Shown piece after piece: positions 49,101-60,500 of a stretch of 64,000 nt of DNA. The translations under genes were made by a program, and so were the position numbers. Numbering within the stretch: position 1 is the stretch's first letter; every line of letters begins with the position of its first letter. The stretch lies in assembly GCA_020086605.1 (NCBI GenBank), contig JACBWW010000016.1, forward strand, positions 4,295,138 to 4,359,137, written 5' to 3'. The DNA is from Lanius collurio. Lineage: Eukaryota; Chordata; Aves; Passeriformes; Laniidae. The notes below the pieces were generated by a model, which saw only the letters and a list, made by a program, of their open reading frames with translations, searched no databases and was not told the DNA's origin.

Positions 49101-49709
49101 CAGGAACAGAGATTTGATACTTTGACAATAGAGATAGAAATGTCAGCATAGTTGAGTTTTCATAGGAAGAAAGCAAGTATAAAAATGGAGAGCAAAAACA
49201 TTCTCTGTTTCTAAAAGTATAGTCCTACTGTGACCAGCTATAAGACAAGAGACTGTAGTCCTTTTTCTGCAGAAAATGGACTTGCTTTTAAGTTGTCTAC
49301 TAATGCTGTTGGTATGAAAACTCCCAGACTGCTTCAGAATTAATTCAGAACCCCATTTTAGGATTTCTGGAGTACTTCAGTACCTTTTGCATGTTGTTTT
49401 TTATGTTCTTCACAGCATTATGTGAAATAGGTACATTTAGAAAAACATGCTAGTGGGTTTTCAAAACCTTTTAGTTTAATTTTTTCCTGATTTTTTTAAA
49501 TGGTTTTCTAGAAGCTTGTACAAAAGGTGCTGAGTGTAAGTTTGCTTAAGAGGTCCTTCCTGTGTCTGTATCTTGCTGCCAGAGCAGAGGGCAATAGCAA
49601 CTGGCTTTAATATCCCATCCCCCTCTTCATTCTGTGTTGCCATAGGAATGGTCTGCAAGAATTACCAAATTCAAATAATTATGGTCCTGCTGCACAAAGT
49701 TTCTTTTGA

Positions 49710-49825
49710 TCAAGAGCAAGTCATTTGAACTCTGATGTTTAGTGGGTAATACTTACAGCCTCATAAAAGTGTAGTGATGGCTGATATCTCATAGTGCTTT
49801 GAACATGTGAAGTGCTATATAAACA
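49710..49825 (+). mobile_element. Possible ancient MIR/CORE-SINE-like fragment
   Basis: The order GAGCAAGTCATTTGAACTCT, then TAATACTTACAGCCTCATA, then TAGTGCTTTGAACATGTGAA and GTGCTATATAAAC follows the 3' half of the MIR consensus (CAAGTCACTTAACCTC ... CCTCATAG ... GCGCTTTGAACA ... AGYGCTATATAAA). It is highly diverged, as expected of a fossil older than birds. This is a by-eye match only. Confidence 0.4.
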
Positions 49826-52800
49826 ATATAGGGCTATTGCACACAACTCGAGCTATTAGCATTTGAGGCACAGTGCCCCAGGCCCTTGGAGGGGAAGTCA
49901 CGTCTTCACTGGAAAAGAGGCACCTTTTGAGTTCTGTCTGCTTCCAGATTAGGTATCAGGAGCTCTCAAGGTAGCATAGAGATATGAAAACCTTGTTTTT
50001 TCAAATGCTGTGTCTACTATGCTGCTCTGGATTCTAACTAAAGGCATTCGAGTAGAACTGAGATTTTGAAAATGTGAGGATGGTAAATGATTTCCTGGTT
50101 GCATTATTTCCTTTGCTGTAATTGTATTTTGGCATTTCTGCTTTTTTTTTTTCCTTTGTGAAATTTCTGTATGGAAATCTATTTGTTGCTAACATACTCG
50201 GTATTTTTCATGTGTAATTTGAAACAGATGAGACATTATGCTTCATCTTTGTTCCATACTTTACAGAATTTAGACCACAATTTCAGAATGTGTAGAACAC
50301 TCCATGAGTGTCTGTGTGTAAATGGTGGTGAAATCTGGTTCTTAAGGTAGCAGTACAAGTTAAGATAATTGTCCAGGGGCATTTGCTGCACATCTAATGT
50401 AACATCTGCCTGTTGGAGCTGAAGGTACTGCTCAGATGGGAACAGTTTGCAGATGATTGATGGAATTGCCTGATTTGCTTTGTTTTGACTCTTACACATT
50501 TTGCGTGCTCTGAGAAGTAAGGGCTCCTGCTTAGGAGCCACAAGGCTTGCCAGTCCTTGCAATCACTACAACGTGAAGTCTGGGGCAGTAGAAAGGCTTA
50601 TGACTATCTTCAGGGAGAAAAGGAAATTCCTTGAAGTCTTTTTATGCCAGTCATTGCTCCAGTTTAAAAACAAAGCAGTTCATGGCCCAGAGTTGCCAAA
50701 GCATTCTTTTTGCGTTTTGATGGTGTAACTTCTTTTCACCAGTAGAGACTATTCTAAAGGATTGAATTTTTCTGCTTGCTTGTTATGTGGCTTTTTTAAT
50801 GTCTCAAGCTAAGCTTTTAGGCATGTTAAATGATGTAAACAAGTTTTGGATTTTTGTTACTGTTATCTAGTAACAGCCATTCAAAACAAATATGCTATTG
50901 ACTCAAGTCTAAAAAGCCCTGGACACAGAATAAGCTCAGACTTTGAAGGACTGGGCACACAGTTTAAATATTTAGCATAGCAAAACCCATTGCAGTACAA
51001 TTGCTTGTACAAGATCCAATGATTTACAGCACAAATGCGAAGCGTAATCCCATGTATTCAGGCAACAAATGCCTAGTTAGTTTACTGTTTTCTGATGGTT
51101 CTTTTTTATCATGAATAACACACACAAACACAAAATACTTTTTTTCTGCTCAGGTATTTTTAAGTAATACATATACCTCTAAACAGAAATAGCCCACAAT
51201 AAATAGATACAAATTAGCAGAACTGTTATAAAGGCCTTATCTTTATTATTGAAAAAAGGCATGCCCTTTAATGGTTTGTAATCTGCCTGTGTTTTTGTGG
51301 CTTCCTCAACATCCTCCTCCTTGTCCTTGTTGAGCTCAGTTACCCTTTGAAAAGCTCTTTGTGCTCCAGTGACCACTTTAAACTTTCTATTGACAAAATA
51401 AAGCTGGAGTCCTAATTTATTTTTCCAACAGAAGGTGTGAGTTGAAAGTGGTCATTGGCCCAAAAAACCTATGGTGAGGACAAAGTTGATTTTACTGGGA
51501 AGGGGGAGTGATGCCTAGTCTCCTTTTCTGTCCTTCAATCTCTACCTCCCAGAGTCAAAAGTAAACTGCAGTTTCCTACATGTCTTCTTGAGGTTTCCCT
51601 TTTCCAACCTCACAGCAGCACAGTTTCCCTTTTTTGCAGCCATTTGCTGCAGCAGGGAAAGGTAGGCCAGGAAATCATCTTTGAATGCTCAACAGGGATT
51701 GGTTTGTGAATCCAAATTCTATCTCTTAAAGCCATGGGATGACTGGGAGACTGACAACAAAGTAAATGAATGAATGAGATAAAGGAAAGCATGTACAGCC
51801 AAATAAGGGGGAATTATTAAACTATTCTCTTTGCTTCATGGGCAATTATGTGTAGCTTAAAAATACAGGCAAGCACATATGCAGACAGTTTAATGTAAGA
51901 AAAGAAAGAGAAATACCTCTTTGTTTTGGAGATTTAAACAGAGCACTATATCTGTAGCACCCAGAAGCCTCAAACATTATCTAAATGCATTTTTACACCA
52001 CAGGGTCTTCCTTTTCTGCAGTACCCAATACATTTAAATACAAACCCTGTGATGAATTAGTAGGTTCAGGAGTCAGTAGATGGCATTTTACACAGTCAGC
52101 ACTTTCTCTAAAAGTCTCAAGAGATATCCTCTATTACCATCTCAGTAACCACTTTTAATCAACAAATTGAAATCTGAACAATTATAGGTGATACTGGCTA
52201 TTCTGAGGAGTTTCGTTTCTGCATCAATACCCCCCTAGATTTATACCTGCCTCTTTCTTCCTAAAGGTAATCAGGGAGTTTGAGGCTCACAGATTAAATT
52301 TTCTGCGCTGCTCCAAGGTGTTCTATTTGTATTTTTATCTAGAAATATTTGGATAAAATTCCATTTGGTGAGAAGTTCCATCCCTTGAGTCCTATGGTAA
52401 CTCTGAACTCCTAAAGCAGAGGCAATATGCTGGCTCTTAGCAGATAGGGTGAATTTTCTTCTTACTGAATATGACCCAGGTGCTAAAAAGCTGTGGCTGA
52501 AAGTGCTGGGTTAAAAGCACAAGTCAGCTAGGTGCATAAATATTACATGGCTATATCTTTAATGGGTTCCTGTCATAGACTTGCTTTTGTTTAAAGATTT
52601 CCATAACCCTGCTGATTTATTGCATCTTTTCTAGAAGTATGCTGTTAGCAGGAAACTCAGTTGAAGCACTTTCAGTGATGTTGAAGGATCATTATACTTT
52701 CACTTGAATAACTAATTAGTTGCAAGAAATTAACCACTGCTGTTTAGCACAAAAAACACCTTCAAGAAGTGCTTTCATTTTTGTTGTGGAAAATGACCTC

Positions 52801-54011
52801 AGGCACTTGAGGAGGTGGGGCAGAAAGGAGAAATAATGATCCTGCTTTCTTTTAATATAACTTTTGTTTCCAATCCCACCTGGTAACTAGCAGGCAGCAT
52901 AGCTGTCTGAATAGGGCACTGCACTTGGACTTGGGATAACTGTGTTCTGATCTTTCTGATGCTGGGGGTCTGACAGCTCACCTCATCCTATTGATTGAGG
53001 CTGGCTTAAGGTTCCAAATACTGTCACTGAAGGCTTGGGAGATGGAGTACAAGACTGAGGAGGAAATAAATTAATGAATAGGATGGAAGGTTGAATAGAA
53101 TATGGCCAAAGAGAGGATATAACCAGTCTCATGTTTCTGAAACTTAATTTGCTTGTGGTGAAATGTGGTTTTTTTGCTTGGCACATGAGGGCCCTGTCTT
53201 GAGGGTCTTGCATAAGAGCTGGGTATTATTGTCACATGGTGTTCACAGCACCGCTAACCTAATGCAAAACAGTGAGGTGAGGAAGGAGAACAAACAGCTC
53301 AAATCTTAATGATTCACCGTACTTCTGAGGTAAAAAACTGGGAGGAATTTGAAGACAAATGGTTTCTGAGATCTACATTCTTCTCTAATATAAAATTAAT
53401 TTAACAAGCCAATGAAAGGGGCAGATCCTGGACACTTTTGTCTAGAACTGTAATTTTGCCTGTTGTTGGAGAAATATGCATATGAAGTAGATTTTAAATT
53501 ATAAAAACATAACAGGATGCACATACGAATCAGTTACTTGTTTCAGTCTTTTCTTCCCTCTAGGAGGAGAATTCCTCAGGTATTTGACAAAAAATAGAAG
53601 TACTGGCCAGTAAGGTGAGGGCAAGGGGGAAAGGGGGATTTTTTTGGTGTTTTTTGCTCTCCTCTTCCTTCTCTCTAAGCACATTTGCAAGATTAGGTGG
53701 TTTACTTTGATATGTGTATCTGAGATGTGATATGAAAATGCTGGGAATTATTCAGCGCAAAAAGGGAGTGGGCTGGTCATGACAAACTCCTCCTGAATAT
53801 AAAACATAAAGCTTCCTACAATGCTTTTAAAACTTTTACTGCCTCCTCTGTTCTTTGCCTTCTTTCCAATACTTAAGCACCTATTTTGGGTACCTGTCAC
53901 GGTCAGAATCTCATTCAGCTCTTTATGATTATATTGGATTACCTGCATAATGTGTGTCTTCTGAAAATATTTACATAAATGCAGTACATTCTGGTGGTTA
54001 TGGGTGTGACT

Positions 54012-54029
54012 TTCTTTTTTTTTTTTTTT
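54012..54029. repeat. Poly-T run
   Basis: A T-rich homopolymer (ctttctttttttttttttttgg) with no element recognisable beside it. Confidence 0.7.
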
Positions 54030-54239
54030 GGCTAAGTTTGCAATTTATTGGTACATGAGGATGCGGGAGGCAGAGGATTACATGTATCAGGAAATCTATC
54101 TTTCTGCTTTCTAGAGAATTCCCTAACAGGCTTTTTAAAACAATATGTTACTCTGAAATTGCATGCAGAGAATTTCCAAAGGAGCAAGGGATTTTAAAAA
54201 TTCTTTTCTGGACAGTCAGAGGAATTGCTGCTAAAAAAT

Positions 54240-54320
54240 TCCAGTGGTTTTTTTGGGGAGGGTTTTTTGTTGTTGTTGGGTTTTTTTGTTTGTTTTTTGG
54301 TTGGGTTTTTTGGGGGGGCA
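54240..54320. repeat. T/G-rich low-complexity tract
   Basis: About 80 bp composed almost wholly of T and G, with four G runs of three or more (GGGG, GGG, GGG, GGGGGGG) separated by T-rich spacers. Similar tracts occur at about 34,256-34,315 and 36,668-36,715. Confidence 0.75.
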
Positions 54321-54414
54321 TTACTGAAGACTGAAATCTGAGTGCAAGAATATCACCAAAATCTGTTAAATTCCTTGCAATCTATCTCTCAGGTAAACAT
54401 GATGCAATAGCCCA

Positions 54415-54533
54415 AGATGCTTTAGTTGCAGAGATGGTGAGAGTGTGGTGCTAACACAAAGGTTGTTCACTCAAATGGGACTCGATGATCCTTGTGGGTC
54501 CCTTCCAACTCAGAATATTCAGAGATTTAAAAA
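54415..54533 (+). mobile_element. TguSINE1-like SINE (tRNA-Ile head, CR1-type tail)
   Basis: The 5' half, TTTAGTTGCAGAGATGGTGA then GAGTGTGGTGCTAACACAAAGG, follows tRNA-Ile (TAGCTCAGTTGGTTAGAG, CGTGGTGCTAATAACGCCAA). It lacks the B-box region, where about 20 bases appear to be deleted. The 3' half, GACTCGATGATCCTTGTGGG then TCCCTTCCAACTCAGAATATTC, is the typical CR1-derived tail through which CR1 reverse transcriptase mobilises the SINE. This architecture is that of TguSINE1, described from zebra finch, and it supports a songbird origin. No clear target-site duplication was identified. Confidence 0.75.
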
Positions 54534-57500
54534 CTCATGCTTTGTAGTAATTACAGCTGAATAACGTATAATGGAATATAAACCCAGTAAGAGCCATCCA
54601 AATCAGATGTTAATGACAAATATCTCAATTTCCCTTTCCCCTTTATGGACACTTTCTCTGCTTTGCCTCCATTACCTCATTTTGCTTTGCTTGCTCTTTC
54701 ATTTTGATCTGCAACTGTTCAGTGCGTTAATGTGTCTTCAAACAACAGGTGCTGACTTTGAGGGTAGTTTCAAACTGGTTTAGTCTTCTGCCTAGGGTTC
54801 AGATTGGGTTCATTTGACTTCCTACTTAGATCTAAATCTTGAGATTCCTTCCCACTTCAATAATCTTATTCATGCCCCACCAAATACTGACTTACTAATC
54901 TTCAGTGATCACATGTCCTTATGTCATGGAAAATATGTGGTCCTTCTTAGTCTTGTATAATCAAAAGCAGTGGAAAATGTGGAGTCTAGAAAACCTGCAT
55001 ATCTAGGGAGAAGAGAACGTAAGACTTCTTTAAATAAAAAAACTTTGAAATATATTAAAACGCATAAACAGCCATGCCTTGCATTTACACTTTAGTTATT
55101 GGATGATATCACAAAACCGGAGCTGTTCATGAATGAATCAACAGCAGAATATTCCTAGACCTCTTTACTGAGAAACCACCATAAATGAGTACATTAAGAC
55201 CCTGAGGGGAAAAAAAAATTATTACTATAAGTGGATTATAGGAAAAAGCATGTAACTATGCTCCATTTTTTCCATCTAGGAGACTCCTATGTATCACTTG
55301 TGTGTAAATGTAGCTAATTTTCTATTTTCAGTAGCTGTGGTCACATGCAGTTGAAAAGATGAAGTGAGAAAGTGGGTTGGGTTTGTCACACATTTGAGAA
55401 TCCTTGCTTCTATTGGGCCTATGCCGAGTGAACCAAATGTGTAGGGATTAGATCCTGAAGCACATTATAGGTGATTTCAGGCAAATGGAAAGAAAGTTTC
55501 ACTGTGGGAATTGGAAAAAAGTTCTGAATTGGAGAGACTGTGCTTGCTTGTCAGGTATAGTCCAGAAAGATTTTTTTTTTCCCTCCTCCTTTTCCACTGC
55601 CATTTCTTCCTCTACTGATATTAACAAATCTTATTCATCTTTCTTTCTGGTTTACTAATGTATGAGTCTGTAAGCATGTCCTCATGCTGACAAATAAATA
55701 TGTTTCTGCAAAATTTTACAGAGCACAAGCATCCAAAGGCTATATATCTCATCAATTAATGAATTTTGACATCCAGCACCAAACCCTGGCTGGCTTTCTC
55801 AAATGGTCAGCAGTTCTTCATATAGATCTGCTGGCAATGAATTGAAGTTTCTAGAGTTCAAAACCCCTTAAGTGCAGTGAATGAGTATAAAATCCACCAT
55901 CTTTATAGCTACAAAAACACGTTGGAATTTTGCAGTTCTTGAGTGGAATTAGGAATAGTTTCACTGGTCAAAACAAATCTGTTCTTTTCAAATTATACCA
56001 TGTCTCATGAAAATGAACAGTTAATAGTATTGCTTGCTTTATGGCTTCTTTGTGTCTTATACTTTCATGCATATTATAGATATTTGGCAGAGTTGCATAG
56101 TCAGAAGCTGAATGATGAACAGTCTGCATTCTCTTGGCTCTAGTATTCTCCCCAGGATTTTTAACTCACTATCTTTATTAACAGAAAACAAAAAAACCCA
56201 AAATGAGTAGGTCTTAAGCCCCAAAACTACTTTATTTCTTATTCTTTCTTGTGCAGTCTTGAGCCTTTGTGCAGCACTAGTATCAACTATTCAATCAGTG
56301 TCTTTGAAAAGCACCTACCAGGCTGCCAGATTCCTGTTGCAGGGAAGCTAGATGGTGCCAGAAATCAGTCACTGTGCACTAAATATTGCTGCTGGCTCCA
56401 CTCCCTGTCTCTCAGAGTGGGTAGAAGTCTAATCTTCTGTTCTTCAGTGAAAAGATGGCAGTATGTAAAAATGCCATGTGAAGTTGCTGTTATGTAACAA
56501 ATGTCTTGCCATTCTGCATGGCTAAGGAGCTAAACTGGTCTCAAAGGGTGGCTATCTTATATTAGGTGGAATGCTTTTATGCTCAGCTGATGTGGTATTT
56601 GTCATTTAGTTCTTTACTCTGCAGATCTCTAGCTCTGTGAATTTAGAAATTCCTCTTTTTTTTAAATGAACTGGTTTGCTTCCAGTCAGGTCTTAACACC
56701 ACTATCACACTGCCCTGCATGTGCACAGAACACCACCCAGCAGAGTTCCTATAAAGCAGTTCAGCTGCCCCCAGCATTCACCACCCAGCTGATGTTTGTG
56801 CATAGTTGCCATACTGAGGATTCAAATGGTGTAATATTAAAATTAAAATAGGAAGAAGTAATGCTGAAGGTAAATGTACAAACAAATCTGTTCATAATTG
56901 TAAATGTATCTTCATGGCAATTCCAGGTTTTATGGAATCCAGGGACTTGTCTAAAAATGCTAAGAGCCATTTGTTTGTATAAGAAGGAATAGAAAAAATT
57001 TTTTCATCACACTTAAAATATGCAGATAGTTTTTAGTAGACATGTAAAACAATCATTGCAAAATTAGCCTAGTGTAAGACTGATAAGCTGCAATATTTTT
57101 GTTAAATGTGTTCCACAGAGGGGTTAAGGTGCTTAATTAGCACATAGTACTGAAATTCAAAATCAGAATTCCCAAAACAGCCATTTAGTTCTTGTCTCAA
57201 CATGGAGGAGCCCAAAGCCACTGACCACCAAAATATCTGCCAGACAACTTCTCTCTTGCCAGGCTGGTGCAGAGCCCCTCTCTGCAGAGTGCCCTCCTGG
57301 CCTCAGTTCAGTGTGTCTTGTACAGCAGGGTGTGCAGTTCCCTTCCCCTCTGCTTTCTGCTCCTCTGAGCAGGCATCAGAGAAAATCCTAAATATGAGAG
57401 AAGGTGATGTCTCGATTACCAAGCTGTAGTCAGGCATAATCTCTGTTGCCAACTGAATAATTAAATTGCACTTTGCTTCTTGAGGAAACTTTTTGGAGCA

Positions 57501-60500
57501 TCCCTCAATCACAATGTCTTTTTGTAGCTGGGGGTGGGTTTAGGTTTGAAATCCAAGGTCCATGCCCTGGGTGGGTAAGCTGTTTCTTTAGAGGAAGGCA
57601 GTACAAGTGCCTGCTCCTTTCTCAGTTGGCAGAGAAGTGTTTTCCAGGCCAAATTCCAGGAGAGAATTTCTGGCCATGTTGTTGTAAGGCCAGCAACATT
57701 AAATCCAAAGTTCAAAGGCTGCAGTTCTAGGCCTGTGGCTCTCATTATTCCCCCAAAGTGGACTATTTTCAACCCACAGACTTTGGAGAGTCTTTTTATG
57801 TGTGCAGTTCTTCAGGCAGCTCTGTGTATTGCCTAGATAGAAATCTCTATGGCTATTTTGGATATAGATGCTTGGAAGATAACTGCAGCATATAGCTGAG
57901 CTGTAAGTCCAGACCTTTGGTTGCTCTAACCTATTTTAAGGACTCTTCCCCTCTGCCTTCTAATTAGGAAATGGATTGGCAATGTTTGTGGGTTTTGGTT
58001 GACTCCTCTTGTCCTTAACTAAGAGGCTAATATATTCTTTGCTGGGTGTTCTGCTTTCCTCATAGGTCTAAGTTGATATTGCTCCTTCTGCTGAAGTGAC
58101 AGCTCCTGGGTGATGTGTGACACTGCACAGCCAAGAAATTTGCATGCAGGATGGGTTTTCTTCAGCTCTATAGTTTTCCAGGCGGAGGTTTAGCAGGTAA
58201 ACCAGCACCCCAAAGTCTGTTTCCATTATCAAAAGGCTTAGCTTCAATTGCTAATTCTAGAAATATAAATAAATGAATTCAGTATTTATGCATATGACTT
58301 TGGTAGCTGAAAATGTCAGCATATGAATTTGAGGGTTTGAAAAGGATTTTTAGAATGCAAATTAACTTTTTGCTAAATCTTAGACTGAAAGTTAAACCTG
58401 GGAAGATAAAAGAAAATAATATTCATATGTAGCAAACTGTAGGGTTTATTACCCTGTCAACAAGCAGTTGGATGGCCCAGATAAAAACAGAAGGCTTGCT
58501 ATATCTTACAAGTTCTTTTCTGGAGATAAAATGTTGTAGAACAGCTCTGAGAGAAATTTCTTGTTTACAGATTATTTATTATGGAGAATTACTAATGGGA
58601 GCAACATATAATATCCAAGGCAGTTTTTCTCCTTTCATAATTTATATTTCAGATGCTATGATCTATCTTCAGTGTAAGAGAGTTTTAGCCTTTTCTATCA
58701 GCAAAGTTGGACCTTAAAAAGTGCAATGCAGTTTTCTTCTACTATGTATATGCCAACTAGAGTTGGCCTAATAAAGGAGTACTTTCCTTTTCAAGTGGGG
58801 ATTTCCTGAGGAGGTATTTTCCTTTTAAATTGACTTTGGAAGGAGTTAACTGGGTTTTGCACTTCCTTACTCATGTTTGACTGCTTTATTACTGAAATTG
58901 TATGCTGATTTTTTTGTTGTTGTTTATTGCTCAGAAGATCAGGTAATTGAAATTAATTTAGTTACTCTTCTCTAGATGCCTTTTGGGGATACTTGGAAGA
59001 AGAGCTTGTACAAATGTGCTGTAGTACTATGAATCTTGCTGGACTTGCATTTGATTTTTCATTCGTTTCTTTGAGACAAGAAAGAACAAAGGTTGATTAT
59101 GTAAAATGAGAGCACAGAAATATGGCAAACATGCCTATTCTTGTGAGAGGTGTGGTGTGTAATAACTTACAATGAGGTGCATTTGCAGAGTTATTATGAC
59201 TAAAAAGATGCTGCCTAATACACAGGTCTGGTAGAACTCCTGCTTCTGATTGTAGTTTTTCCCCTTTACCTTTCCTTCTTCTGCCACCACTGCACCACTG
59301 TTCTGCATTTTCTCTTCATGAGGGAGGGAGTTTATAGGGCAAAACTAGCTGGCAACAGAAGCATGCTTCCAGCTGGACTCTAAAGATAAAACTCAAAAAT
59401 ATGTTGCAAAAAATGCACTGGAAAAGGGAAATAATAGCCTTGGGAGCTCTCATTCTGTTGTGAACTGTGGCAGCTGGGCAATTGCATTGCAAGGGGTTAT
59501 GTGTCTGTGGCTTATGACTAGTTGGTAATTATAAACTGAAGATAATTCAGTGCACTATTTATATAATTTGTTGTTACACTTGTCATGGATGTTCACTTGT
59601 GATTCTGTTTAGGTTTGGCATTTTCATCATACTTTACTTACATAGTTTGCTGCTTTTCTTATTTTTGGGAAAATTATGATCAGAAAGTTTTTCCTATATT
59701 AGGTGAGAGAGGTATTTTTTCAGGACCAGAATGCAAGTATAGATGTTTCTGGGGGTTTGGGAAATCTTTTTTGCCTTTGGAGTTGATTTTGGTTTCTTTG
59801 CTCTTCAAGTATTCTCTCCATATCAAATTAAACATAGGCACTTAAAACTGATAATGTTTCATCTGCCAGGTATGAGATTAACAATGTGTGTCTAAACCTG
59901 CAGCTTAAAAAGAGATGTCTGGATGAGCTCAGGGAAACAGTTCACAGATTATGCTTAATTCCTGTTCCCTCCAGAGAGTATCTATAGCAAATTGTCTGAT
60001 TATAAAAGTTACTAATTGTTGAACTCATATGCAAACTCTTTCTTGTGTGCTAGGTTAAATTTTACTCAAATTTCTTTGTTTTTCATATAATTAAATCTAT
60101 AACAGTATTTAAAAATTATAGTCATGGTAGGCCTGGTGCAAGTTTCTCTACAACCCTATGTCTTTGAGTGATGTTGAGCAGTGAAAAGTGTGGAGAGAAG
60201 GAATAGTTTCTACCTTGTCACCTTCAGTCCCATCAGATGTCCCTGAATATAGGTGGTCACCACTTGACTGTGCAAGACAATGATTAAATACGTGTGTCTG
60301 GTTTTTTGTCTGTAAAATTGAATATTCCAGATAGTCGTGCTGTCATAGTATGCAAGTTGAAATTGGAAGATGTAGTTGAAGGAGCTCATTTGGAGAAACT
60401 AGGGAAATGTCTGAAAAATTTATAACTCATGAATGCATAGAAATATTTTATCAGGAAATTCAAAATTACACGACTGAGTGTAAACAGGTCTGAATAAAAG

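Larger units (their letters stand above)
43196..54414. other. Intergenic; expected 5' side of the miR-181a-1 host transcript
   Basis: The primary transcript of the - strand microRNAs (MIR181A1HG in mammals) should start somewhere at higher coordinates. No CpG-rich promoter-like block and no conserved exon could be picked out by eye. Other features are T-runs at about 45,257 and 45,369, palindromes at 45,881-45,894 and 47,793-47,810, and a MIR-like fossil near 49.75 kb. Confidence 0.4.
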
